The translations under genes were made by a program, and so were the position numbers. The notes beneath the pieces are model-generated. The model was not told the DNA's origin. It was given only the letters and a program-made list of their open reading frames with translations, and ran no database searches. Below are positions 1-7,619 of a stretch of 10,088 nt of DNA, piece by piece (positions within the stretch are counted from its first letter, which is position 1; every line of letters begins with the position of its first letter). The stretch comes from Euperipatoides rowelli (lineage: Eukaryota; Onychophora; Udeonychophora; Euonychophora; Peripatopsidae): NCBI GenBank assembly GCA_003024985.2, contig PXIH01S0001649.1, one strand, 5' to 3'.

Positions 1-127
1 CATAAAAAGAAAATCTAACCTTACTCCAACAACAACCATATTTACAAAATCCTAAAAAATAAATAAAATCTACTTTACTAACATTGCCATGCATCTTGTT
101 CGTTGTCCTATCTAGCCACCATAGTTG

Positions 128-142
128 AAAAAAAAAAAAAAA
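128..142. repeat. Poly(A) tract, A15
   Basis: An uninterrupted run of 15 A. It could be a mononucleotide microsatellite or the worn tail of a retroposed sequence. Nothing recognisable lies upstream, so the origin is open. Confidence 0.9.
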
Positions 143-321
143 GTAAAGATCACATGCTCTAAAAACCCACGCATGTTCTCAAAATCAACAATCATTCAAT
201 TCTCGATAATTTGTCTGGATCTGACAGCCAATAAAAAAGGGGGAACTGTAAACTGTAATCTAGCCTACCTTATAATAAAATTAAATTGTTCCTCTTTCCT
301 TTAAGACAAATAATACTTTAT

Positions 322-345
322 AAAAAAAAAAAAAAAAAAAAAAAA
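322..345. repeat. Poly(A) tract, A24
   Basis: An uninterrupted run of 24 A, the longest homopolymer in the window. A tail of a plus-strand retroposed sequence is possible, but the sequence before it shows no recognisable LINE, SINE or gene, and no clear target-site duplication was seen. It is also a likely place for sequencing or assembly length error. Confidence 0.9.
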
Positions 346-408
346 CCTCTACTCAATCTTTTTAATAGATTCCCATAATACAATCTTTCGCATTATCACT
401 AACAATGT

Positions 409-409
409 N
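409..409. other. Ambiguous base N next to a T run
   Basis: The only undetermined base in the window. It sits at the start of a run of T, the kind of place where base calling fails. It is a property of the data, not biology. Confidence 0.98.
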
Positions 410-773
410 TTTTTTTTCTTCAAATTATAATAGAATAATAGTAGTAAATAAATTCTGTCGATTACTAAAAACAGATACAGTAATAATAAACTTGTTAATA
501 TCAACACAGTATTAAATTAAATTGTATGATCTTTTTCTTTAAACTGAAATATACTGTATTTTAGGATTAACAACAGTAAATCACTTGTCAATGAGAGTGT
601 TTCAACCAATATTATTTTAAGATAGTCAGCAAAGAACTTCAAAAAGGTAAAGACATTTCTGCAATACATTGACTAATCTACCATCAGTGAAATTAAAAAA
701 AAAAAGATTTGTCTGTTTGGTAAATTATTTTCTCTTTTTTTATAAAATATTTTTTTCTTATTGGTTAGTGTTG

Positions 774-813
774 TATAATAAATGAAGTACTTTTATAATA
801 AATTCTGTACTTA
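774..813. repeat. Imperfect 20-bp tandem duplication
   Basis: Two adjacent 20-base units, 774-793 and 794-813, agree at 16 of 20 positions. Both begin TATAATAAAT and both carry GTACTT near the end; they differ in a three-base block (GAA versus TCT) and the last base. This is probably an old slippage duplication. Confidence 0.5.
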
Positions 814-910
814 ATTTAAAATCAGAAAATAATGACATGATTGTATTGAATCTTTGAATGTTTTTAATGAGTATTAATATTTGCTAATCTTTATTTTTGT
901 GAATATATGA

Positions 911-950
911 TTGCCGCGAAACTCGCAAAAATATTGCTCTCGCGAAAAAA
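911..950. repeat. CGCGAAA-containing motif, possible interspersed-repeat fragment
   Basis: CGCGAAA occurs at 915-921 and again at 941-947, in the same orientation and 26 bases apart, with a further CTCGCAAAA between them. CpG-containing words are rare in this AT-rich surrounding, so three related ones in 40 bases stand out. From memory, similar CGCGAAA pairs separated by an AT spacer are common in invertebrate dispersed repeats. I cannot name the family, and no ends can be drawn. Confidence 0.3.
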
Positions 951-1100
951 TCCATATATACAGTATGTATATTTCTTCTTCACAGAAATTCAAAATAGGT
1001 TACATATTTACCTGAATGTAAATGTATCGAGTTAACATCTTCGACTTTACAAGCATCAGTATCACTTCACTGTTGCTGATATTCCATTTATGGATGTTTG

Positions 1101-1130
1101 AGCATGAATGGATCTCGTGGAATTCATGCT
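1101..1130. repeat. Short inverted repeat (9-bp arms)
   Basis: AGCATGAAT at 1101-1109 is the exact reverse complement of ATTCATGCT at 1122-1130, with a 12-base loop. The hairpin is perfect over 9 bp. No gene end lies nearby, so a terminator or regulatory role is not indicated. A chance palindrome in AT-rich DNA is the likeliest explanation. Confidence 0.45.
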
Positions 1131-1705
1131 TTTAAGAAAATATTACCACAGGATCTTTAGACTAATGGCATTGATCTACGAGAGTGACTGGGATTGTGTT
1201 TTCAGATTAATACATGTAATATAAAAATGTCATGTTTACAATATTATTTGATGAAGCTTTGGTTTTGTCTGCTTAAATGTAGTAGAATGACAATAATTTA
1301 TTGAGTTGACATTAATTTCAATGAGTCAATATATGTATTGATGTTTGATAGTGCTGCAAGACATGCCATCTTGTTAATTTGTATAAATAGATTTCTAAAT
1401 ATAACATCCTTAACACTTTTTTGATGCTCAGAATATTGCAAATATTTTATTGAACTCTAGTTTATTTAATACATTTGGAAACCTCAGAACAGTGGACTTA
1501 TATGAATCATGAGGGAATTTTAGCTTTTGTTGGCATATATCTAGGTTAGTGTGTAGCCGGCCTATTTGACCTAAACCATAAAGTAGAATACTTTATAATG
1601 AATAATTGGAATTTATAAAAACAAAGCTTAGGATCCTTGTTAAATTTCATCAATTATTGTAAACTATGGCATACTGTAAATGTTTAATTTTTGAATATAC
1701 CTATA

Positions 1706-1972
1706 AGAATAATGATAATGATGATGATAGTGGTGGTGTGATGGTTATGATGATGATAATGATGATGACAATGAAAGTGATGACGATGAAGGTGATGATG
1801 ATGAAATGATGATGATGAAATGATGATGATGAAAATGATGACACTGGTGGTGCGGCTTTGGTGGGGGCAATGGCCATGACGGCCATGATGCGATGGACAT
1901 GACAGTGATGGCTATAACGGCAATGGCCACGATGGTGATGGCCACAACATTGGCAGCGGCAATGATGATGAA
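1706..1972. repeat. ATG/GAT trinucleotide-type satellite with GC-rich degenerate half
   Basis: The first half (about 1706-1842) is built of GAT/ATG triplets with AAT, GAC and GAA variants. It includes three perfect tandem copies of a 14-base unit, TGATGATGATGAAA, at 1793-1806, 1807-1820 and 1821-1834. The second half (about 1850-1972) is GC-richer and keeps a loose ATGGCCA/ATGACGG/GATGATG rhythm. The open frames across it on either strand are repeat artefacts: they read as runs of Met, Asp, Ile, His or Ser depending on frame, and several stop within the array. Confidence 0.85.
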
Positions 1973-2086
1973 TGTCTAGCTTATACTGTCAATACTAATC
2001 CCTCAAAACTAATTTCTTTTGATTTAAATTTGAATTGCAATATTAATAAAATAATTCTACTATGTACCACAATTTATATATTATCC
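1973..2086. other. Short AT-rich spacer
   Basis: No open frame or recognisable element is visible between the trinucleotide array and the T9A12 block. Confidence 0.6.
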
Positions 2087-2107
2087 TTTTTTTTTAAAAA
2101 AAAAAAA
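2087..2107. repeat. Inverted homopolymer T9A12
   Basis: Nine T (2087-2095) are followed directly by twelve A (2096-2107). The junction is a self-complementary homopolymer and directly precedes the 49-bp duplication, a plausible trigger for replication slippage. Confidence 0.85.
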
Positions 2108-2199
2108 GTCTATAAACTATATTAGTTTAAAATAATGTTTAGAATGAGCAAAAAAAGTCTATAAACTATATTAGTTTAAAATAATGTTTAGAATGAGCA
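2102..2199. repeat. Perfect 49-bp tandem duplication
   Basis: Two identical adjacent copies lie at 2102-2150 and 2151-2199. Each starts with six A followed by GTCTATAAAC and ends in AATGAGCA. I found no mismatch, in a region where older repeats are diverged, so the duplication is recent or has been homogenised. It could also be an assembly artefact. It starts inside the A12 run, which suggests slippage or microhomology. Confidence 0.92.
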
Positions 2200-2998
2200 A
2201 TTACATTATTTTGCTTCCTTTTATCAGAAATACGATTTAACTCTCATAGAAAGTAGCACTGGGATATTTTTTGGTTCAACAGAATGGCAAATACATTTTT
2301 ATTCATTAATAATTGCAAATTGGCAAAACAAAATTGAGCAGATCTGGATATTTGTATAAATAAGTATTAATTTAAAAATATTTCTAGTGATACTTTCACT
2401 TTAATTTATAATATAGATGTCATGTGTTTATTACAATTTGTTTTTCTCCATCTTTTTATTAGCTATTTTAAAATTATTTAATGATGTCAGCTATGTATAA
2501 ATAGATGTTAACTCCAGTAAGATTATTTTTAATTGTAAAAAGATAATTTCGTAGGACTTATTTAAAAATACTGTTGAATTTGAGATATTGGTTACATTCA
2601 TCTCATTCAATGCTTCATTGTGTTTGATCTGTCAGTTATGGATTACTGCATCAATAACCATGACTTCATTTATATTAAGCTAACAGTGTAATGAGACAGA
2701 AGATATCAGTGATGAGGTTTAGGACTATTGTACTTTTCCTATTATCATATCTTTCTTTTTTCCTTTCCTTGGATTAATGGAAATAGCAATGCGGGTCTGT
2801 TTTAGAGCATTTATAGAAAGTTATTATTAATATAATAAATCATTTGTGTAAAACTCCAATCGTGTAGCCTATATTTCAGCCATGCATAATTTTGTTTTTA
2901 CTCTCCATTGAAAATACAAGAAAAAAAAAAGAATTAATATAAAACAGAATAATTCCTCATTTTGTATAATAGTGATGTTATATGTTGATAATAGAAAT
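2200..2998. other. AT-rich non-coding spacer
   Basis: All frames are closed at short intervals. There are short A/T homopolymers (for example an A10 run near 2920) but no recognisable gene, RNA or transposon end. Confidence 0.65.
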
Positions 2999-3160
2999 CA
3001 GTGGCGCGTAAACATTTTCCAGCTGGGAACGCTAATTGTTAAAATGAGTGACCCCAACACTATTTTTTCCAAGGGGGCAGGGGGGGGGGGAGGGTAATTA
3101 AAAAAAATATTAATCATTAATATATATTTTAAATTTCATCTCACCCCCCCTAGCCCTCAA
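2999..3160. mobile_element. Possible short non-autonomous DNA-transposon (MITE-like) relic
   Basis: The segment opens with CAGTGGCGCG (2999-3008), which resembles the CAGTGGCG terminus seen in hAT-type elements. It is followed by a purine tract rich in G and, after a symmetrical AT core, a C7 tract and CTAGCCC (about 3144-3156). Many invertebrate non-autonomous elements share this plan of a CAGTGGCG end with G-rich and C-rich inner arms. No matching CGCCACTG terminus and no target-site duplication were found on the right. The right end is therefore uncertain and the family assignment is inference. Confidence 0.3.
3073..3150. repeat. Long imperfect hairpin with G-tract and C-tract arms
   Basis: ATATTAAT (3107-3114) and ATTAATAT (3116-3123) form a perfect 8-bp palindrome around C3115. 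The G11 run at 3080-3090 and the C7 run at 3144-3150 lie almost equally far from that centre, so together they can fold into one long imperfect stem. The left arm alone (G5, then G11, then GGG at 3073-3094) also contains enough G runs for a G-quadruplex. Confidence 0.6.
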
Positions 3161-3664
3161 GCTTCTCTTTTAAAGAATAAGCTAAACTGTAAATTAAATA
3201 GGGATAGTCAAATTTAATAAAGCCTTTAATTTTGTTTTAAATTTATTGAATTTATTTTTTGAATGAGAATCTTTAGAATGTTTGTTTTTCTTATAGGCCT
3301 AGATGGAATTCATCATTCAATTGATTAAAAAAAAAGATAGCAATACCGTTAGTATAGCATGCATAAGATTGGAAAATTATTCAGGTGATCACTGTAAAGT
3401 CAGTCAGGTTGCTAATCAAGAAGCTGAAATGTTAAATAATGGTCTGCTAAGTATTACCTTGGGCTAAAAAAACATAATTGGATTCATTTTAATTTTATTA
3501 ATTTTATTTTAACAAATTCCAAAAAATCCAACATGATTCAAATTTCATAATGAGTTTACTCATGGTATCTTTACACTTCAAAGGATTAATTCTAAAATAT
3601 TTTTTTTATTATTAAATGGTTTTATTTAAGTTGATTTCTCTGTCCTGGTGTCAAATCTTGCAAT
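3161..3664. other. AT-rich non-coding spacer
   Basis: No open frame with protein-like composition is visible. It contains short A/T runs and a small inverted pair (TTGGATT near 3478 and AATCCAA near 3525) with a loop of about 40 bases. Nothing here identifies a gene or named element. Confidence 0.6.
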
Positions 3665-3840
3665 CAATTTTTAACCCACTTCTACTGAACCGATTTTGCT
3701 GAAATTTTGCAGACATGCTAGTTTCAATTGACAATACAATTTGATATAATTACTTTCAATTTTCACCACCAGTTGGTGCTGCATTCCATAGTTTTCATTT
3801 TCACAACCACGGGGCGGAAATAAAACCATGTGTGTTAATT
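3665..3840 (-). repeat. Probable fragment of a dispersed invertebrate repeat
   Basis: Read on the minus strand, the stretch around 3684-3717 contains GCAAAATTTCAGCAAAATCGG followed shortly by TTCAGTAG, then a T-rich sequence. From memory, the phrase 'AAATTTCA-CAAAATCGGTTCAGTAG' recurs near the ends of several invertebrate mobile elements. The remainder toward 3840 holds a small inverted pair (CACCA/TGGTG, near 3763-3777) and a CCGCCCCG block. There are no coding signals, no terminal repeats and no clear borders, so both family and extent are uncertain. Confidence 0.35.
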
Positions 3841-4667
3841 TTTTTTTACACGTTTCTTGTTTCTTTCTCAAGTTTGTGACCCCATTCAATCCTGCCCCTC
3901 CCCCCTTTTGCAGAGGTCATGACTCACACTTTGTGCACCAGGGACCTAAACTAAAGAATTTATGCATTAGATTACTAATAATTATAGGAATAAAAACCCT
4001 TTTGGAGTACTATTTTGTTTCTCGTTTTTAAGAATTATAATTCAATTTTCTTCACAAGTGTTTGATATAGCAATGTTAAATGAAATTAGGGGAAAAAAAT
4101 GTGTATATAGATAGGGGAATACCCGTTTTTTGAGGTGTGATTTGCCTGAAACATTTCTAGGACCAAAAATGAAATTAATGGTATAAAAAAGTCTTAACAC
4201 CAAAGGACAGAAGTGTCTGCTGAGCAAACTTATTCACATGAATTACTATAGGATTGACTGTTTTTGGTTAACACTAAGGCTGATGAAAATTGTGTAAAAT
4301 GCAAATATATTCCACCTCTTGATTATCGTTAGGGTTGGTACAGAGTTATTTATTGTTTAGTAGAAGTTAGTTTTTAGCATTGGGGTGAAGTTTAGGACTG
4401 TAAATAAAAAAAAATAAGCCTGCTAAACTATTTAGTCATGTGCTATGATTGTATTGGTAGTAATTCGTTCAGATAAGTTTGCTCCCCATACACTAGTTGT
4501 GTTATTTTAACCCTCTTCTTTTCAAGTTTGTTTATGAAGAAAGTATATTATCGATGCTTTAGTATGAAATTTATTGAACACCTCCCATATTCAACACTGC
4601 TCAAGGAAAAAAAATGAAATTAAAGCACCTTAATTTCCCTGGTTTTTGTAACAGTTAATCTGTAAAG
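3841..4667. other. Non-coding spacer
   Basis: A pyrimidine-rich patch (TGCCCCTCCCCCC, about 3892-3905) is the only compositional feature. Short open frames here (for example plus 3828-4031 and minus 4042-4227) have no recognisable motif, no codon pattern and no splice context. No RNA gene or transposon was recognised. Confidence 0.6.
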
Positions 4668-5055
4668 CTATCTATCTGTCTATCTGTTTGTCTGTCTGTC
4701 GGCCACATTTGTCTGCCTGTCGTCTGCCTGTATATCTGCCTGCCTGCCTACCTACCTACCTACATACATACCTACCTACCTACCTATCTATCTATCTATC
4801 TATCTATCTGTCTAACTTTCTATCTGTCCGTCTGTCTGTCCATTCATCTGTCCATCCATCCATCTGTCCATCCGTCTGTCCATCCATCTGTCTGTCTGTC
4901 AATCCATCCATCCGTCTGTCTGTCCCTCCATTTGTCCATCCATCTGTTTGTCCGTCTGTCTGTCCATCTATCTATATGTTTGTCTGTCTGTCTGTCTATC
5001 TATTTATCTATCTATCTGGCTGACCGGCCGGCCATCTATCTATCTATCTAACTAT
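4668..5055. repeat. Compound tetranucleotide microsatellite (TCTA/TCTG/CCTA/CCAT)
   Basis: About 390 bases are almost wholly made of four-base units ending in a shared phase. In order there is TCTA/TCTG, then TCTG/CCTG, then CCTA with CATA, then TCTA, then a long mixed TCTG/CCAT/CCGT block (about 4809-4965), then TCTG/TCTA, and a final TCTA run. A palindromic GGCCGGCC at 5026-5033 interrupts the last part. The array lacks stop codons in plus-strand frames, which creates open frames rich in Ser, Cys, Leu, Tyr and Pro that should not be read as a gene. Confidence 0.95.
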
Positions 5056-5394
5056 TTACTTAAGATACATCTATTTATATTTTTATATAGGCTATTTATA
5101 TTTTCATATTCTTATAAACTATTATTATTTTTGCTTTTTCTACTAGCCTACGGTACTCATTTTATTGTTATTAGTTATACTGCAATCACTACTATTAAAT
5201 CTGCTTATATTTTAATTTTATATTAGTTTCTTAATTTTATCCTTTCTATATATGTTTTATTTTAAAACAATTTTATTAATTTCTAGATTTTCTACATTTA
5301 AGTCAAATATAGCACAGTCTGAAGTAATTATTCAAACTGTACAATTACAAAACAAAATAAGAAATAACCATATTACAAACAATCACATAGCTTA
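5056..5394. other. AT-rich spacer between microsatellite and LINE
   Basis: No gene or structured RNA was recognised. The 3' end of the LINE must lie near the right edge of this stretch, but no poly(A) or short tandem tail is clear, so the exact border cannot be set. Confidence 0.5.
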
Positions 5395-5397
5395 CCC

Positions 5398-5416
5398 TTT
5401 ATTCAAAGTCTTTATT
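5398..5416 (-). promoter_or_regulatory. Two AATAAA polyadenylation signals of the LINE 3' UTR
   Basis: On the minus strand AATAAA reads at 5416-5411 and again at 5403-5398, about 55 and 70 bases after the ORF2 stop codon. That is a compact 3' UTR. The signals would direct cleavage just beyond about 5395 in an active element. The hexamer is common in AT-rich DNA, so the position relative to ORF2 is the main support. Confidence 0.5.
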
Positions 5417-5469
5417 TAAAATGGTTTTCAGTCCTTCCACTCTCACCCATTTCAAACATTCACCACTCA

Positions 5470-5841
5470 TTACCCATCATCTCCTAGCCTTATTTTTCTA
5501 TCCCATAGCACATCCAACTTCTGTTGAGTAACCGAAAACAAATCCTTTATATAACATTTATTTATAGTCTGCAAAGTAATCTCAAAGATTGATATTGCAC
5601 CCTGACTCTGAAAAATCAAATTACATTTGTTAATCCATACTGCATATACTATGCACCAATAAAGCTTGTTAACCCTTAGAGCTGTTTTTCTATAGTCTTG
5701 CATCTGATTCACCATTATACCATATCTCACATGAATTCTACTCAAAAAGAACTTTGTTTCAATTCCAGTACTCTGACAACCCTGAAAAATATGAGTCATA
5801 TTTTCATTATATGATTTACAAAATGGACAATATAATAGTCT
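5470..5841 (-). pseudogene. LINE ORF2 C-terminal domain with Cys/His zinc motif
   Basis: The frame stays open for about 120 codons and ends in TAA at 5470-5472, the natural end of ORF2. Near its start is CPFC (5829-5818), then His at 5791-5793 and Cys at 5776-5778, giving C-X2-C-X8-H-X4-C. This motif is characteristic of the region after the reverse transcriptase in L1/Tx1-like elements. It probably binds RNA or DNA during target-primed reverse transcription. A hydrophobic and aromatic stretch follows (YWCIVYAVWINKCN), matching the usual helical part with a Trp-Lys/Asn signature. The 5' end joins the preceding piece only through a frame change at about 5838. Confidence 0.82.
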
Positions 5842-5954
5842 TTAATTTTTAATATATTACAATTTGTTAATCTTTCTTTTGTAGGTAATATAGCCAATTT
5901 AGATTTCACAATAAAATTATGCATGTTTGGATGAACCTTTAATTTTTTCATAGG
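5796..5954 (-). pseudogene. LINE ORF2 fragment before the C-terminal zinc motif
   Basis: A 51-codon open stretch starts at ATG (5951-5949) and ends at TGA (5798-5796). It contains KLAILPTKERLTNCNILK. 'LPTKERL' followed by a short spacer and then the Cys pair is the usual lead-in to the C-terminal zinc motif in L1/Tx1-like ORF2. The spacer residues run past the CPFC codons in the wrong frame, showing a one-base frame change close to 5838. The ATG is internal to ORF2 and is not a real start. Confidence 0.75.
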
Positions 5955-6082
5955 CAACAAACTTTATTATTCCTGTATGCATTAAATTTTATATCATTTA
6001 ATCTGACCATCGTAGAATAGTCCTTGATCTTTACTTTATCTGTAGCCCCAATTATATTTCTAACTTTCTAATAGTTCTTATT

Positions 6083-6436
6083 TCATGAATCCAACATGTT
6101 ATCCTTAATAAATAGCCTCATTTTTAACAATTTGTTTATTGCAGAATAATTATACACAACAGTCTGATTTAGTTGTTCCATATCAATAAGCCCTAATCCA
6201 CCATTTTTGAAAGGGTTGGTAGTTCTTTAATAGGACAATATCTTATATTTATCGTACATAAAATACGGTATCAATCTCTGATATTACAAAACATGTTTTC
6301 TTTTCATTATATAAAACGGCATATAAAATATAAATTTTGGAACAATGATTGTGTTGACAAATTGCACTTTGCTTATCCAACTTAATCTCATTTGTTTAGC
6401 ATTCTTTAATCTTTCAGCACTGTGATTCACTAATTT
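6083..6436 (-). pseudogene. LINE ORF2 connector region after the reverse transcriptase
   Basis: One frame can be followed for about 118 codons with two internal TAA stops (6284-6286 and 6227-6229). The first piece carries LKNAKQMRLSWISKVQFVNT followed by IIVPKFIFYMP, matching the 'W-x-x-x-L-S-x-x-G-K-x-x-L-I-x-x-x-x-L-P-K-x-x-Y' block downstream of the thumb. The second piece carries NGGLGLIDMEQLNQ, the conserved 'GGLGL' block of the same region. Order and spacing agree with L1/Tx1-like ORF2. The stretch from 5955 to 6082 continues in broken frames and gives only weak resemblance. Confidence 0.78.
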
Positions 6437-6534
6437 TTATATTGGATGATTTACCTTTGAGTAAAGTGTTTCTGTATTGGGAATTGTATTCCCAAAATCA
6501 ACCCCAATTTTCCTTTCATATTATTATTATATAT

Positions 6535-6648
6535 CTATTTATCAGTAATGTTGTATACATACAACTTCATAAAATTCACTCTCGATCCCGTCATATTAAC
6601 AAATCTGTTAATTATTTGGATTGTTTTAGTGATTTCTTTTTTTTTATG
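6535..6648 (-). pseudogene. LINE ORF2 reverse-transcriptase thumb fragment
   Basis: This 37-codon open stretch follows directly on the catalytic core but in a different frame. It contains IINRFVNMTGSRVNFMKLYV, equivalent to the 'F-x-x-x-S/T-G-x-x-I/V-N-x-x-K-S' block that follows the YxDD strand in LINE reverse transcriptases. The change of frame falls at a run of nine T (6637-6645, A9 in the coding sense), so homopolymer slippage is the simplest cause. It ends at TAG (6535-6537). A short further piece near 6440-6530 contains GLILGIQF, the usual following 'YLG' block. Confidence 0.75.
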
Positions 6649-7237
6649 TCAGAAAAATTGTTATATCATCCAGATATGTGATAACTTTCACTTCAGCTAT
6701 TTTACCATAAAGTATTATCCCGTTAATTGAGTCTTGTATCTTCAAAACCAATTCAGTTATATATAGAGAATACAGTACCCCAGAAAGAGGTGATCCCTGT
6801 AAAATTGAGTATCTTAATGCTTCAAAAGGCGCACAGACTTTATTATTTAAGAAGTTAATCTTTTTATATTTTATCATTTTCATCATCAATTTCGTTATCT
6901 TATTTGTCCCAAGATATTTAAACACCAGAAACTGTAGATAATTTATATTAACTAAATTGAAAGCCGCTTGCATATCTAGCCTGATCAAGTACTTACTCCC
7001 TCTTTGTTTTATATCATTTACACTAAACGCCATCCATGTAAGCAACACTATGGCTTGCTGTATAGGTCTATTTTTAATTCCATATATATTACTTGGCAAT
7101 ACTTCTTGTACTTTTAATGCTATTCTCTTCATTATCATTCTTTGCATTATTTTCATATCACAGTTCATTAGCGCTATTGGCCTATATTTATCTTTTGTAC
7201 ATATTTCACTGCTATTTCCACTTTTTTTAGGAATCAT
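6644..7237 (-). pseudogene. LINE ORF2 reverse transcriptase core (palm and fingers)
   Basis: This is the longest surviving open piece of ORF2, 197 residues. It starts with MIPKK and YRPIALMN (residues 18-25), the fingers block 'IPK...YRPI'. YGIKNRPIQQAI (52-63) follows the 'Q-x-G-F-x-x-x-R' position. LDMQAAFNLVN (87-97) carries the first catalytic Asp at residue 88 (codon 6974-6976). ILQGSPLSGVLYSLYI (145-160) is the 'QGxPLSxxL' block. TYLDDITIFL (187-196) holds the catalytic Asp pair at 190-191 (codons 6665-6670). All three catalytic Asp survive. The frame ends at TAA right after the YLDD strand because of the A9 frame change. The apparent ATG is internal. Confidence 0.93.
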
Positions 7238-7450
7238 CTTTATCAGAACTCAATTTTCCAACATGAAAAAAATCTTTCAAATCATCATGGTCTAACAAAA
7301 AGTTAGCATAATCTTTCAATAATCGCTTGTGCCTTATAGAAAGCATATGTCATTCTATCTTGTTCTGGACTGGATCCTACATTGACCCCCTTTAATACCT
7401 GTTCTAGTTCAGCAAGTGTAAAATCATTATTCTGAATCTGATTTTGGCTC
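7227..7450 (-). pseudogene. LINE ORF2 reverse transcriptase N-terminal part, two frames
   Basis: From about 7450 to the TAA at 7303-7305 the frame reads NNDFTLAELEQVLKGVNVGS and then SPEQDRMTYAFYK. This corresponds to the LINE 'T-x-x-E-L-x-x-A-L' helix and the 'S-P-G-x-D-G-x-x-x-x-F-Y-K' block. The PG of the family consensus is PE here and the DG is DR. The next piece, in another frame (7307 to the TAA at 7227-7229), reads KDYANFLLD and DLKDFF. The core then resumes in the third frame at about 7240. Three frames within about 220 bases show heavy indel decay. Confidence 0.75.
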
Positions 7451-7619
7451 TGTAATAATTTATATCATTTTTAGTTATAAAAAATTTATACATCTTAGGC
7501 TTATAGAATTGATTATATTCCAATACATTATTTTTATCTTTAAAGGTCACTGTAATTGGCTTAAATATTTCAATTGCGTTTGATTTACAATAATTACTTG
7601 TGGATCTGTGTATACTTTT

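Larger units (their letters stand above)
1..1705. other. AT-rich non-coding spacer
   Basis: No open frame of useful length or protein-like composition is visible on either strand. The stretch is very AT-rich with many short A and T runs, and stop codons are frequent in all frames. Small local structures inside it (poly(A) tracts, a CGCGAAA motif, a 20-bp imperfect duplication and one hairpin) are listed separately. I see no splice-site-flanked exon, RNA gene or transposon protein here. An intron or an intergenic region would look the same. Confidence 0.7.

Noticed and set aside
1701-1945. Two minus-strand open frames across the ATG/GAT repeat
   Set aside because: They read as runs of Ile, His, Ser and Thr from the simple repeat, in two frames at once, with no other coding evidence.
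2102-2199. Could the 49-bp direct repeats be a CRISPR array or attachment site
   Set aside because: The copies are directly adjacent with no spacers, there are only two, and the window is eukaryotic in character with no cas-like gene.
3671-4227. Short open frames on both strands (3671-3889 minus, 3828-4031 plus, 4042-4227 minus)
   Set aside because: There is no protein family resemblance, no splice context and no consistent codon use. Frames of this length occur by chance.
4688-5226. Long plus-strand open frames (up to 111 codons) rich in Ser, Cys, Leu, Tyr and Pro
   Set aside because: They are produced by the tetranucleotide microsatellite, whose units contain no stop codon in these frames. 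The protein text is periodic and has no domain.
6442-6730. Two overlapping plus-strand open frames of 60-79 codons
   Set aside because: They lie antisense to the thumb part of LINE ORF2. Their Ile/Phe/Tyr-rich text fits chance AT-rich frames.
6644-7237. Bacterial retron, group II intron or diversity-generating reverse transcriptase
   Set aside because: The surrounding endonuclease, zinc knuckle and GGLGL motifs identify a eukaryotic LINE. There is no intron RNA structure, no retron RNA and no bacterial gene context.
6957-7295. Plus-strand open frame of 112 codons with hydrophobic segments
   Set aside because: It is antisense to the reverse transcriptase core, whose motifs on the minus strand are unmistakable. 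The hydrophobic look comes from complementing Lys/Asn-rich codons.
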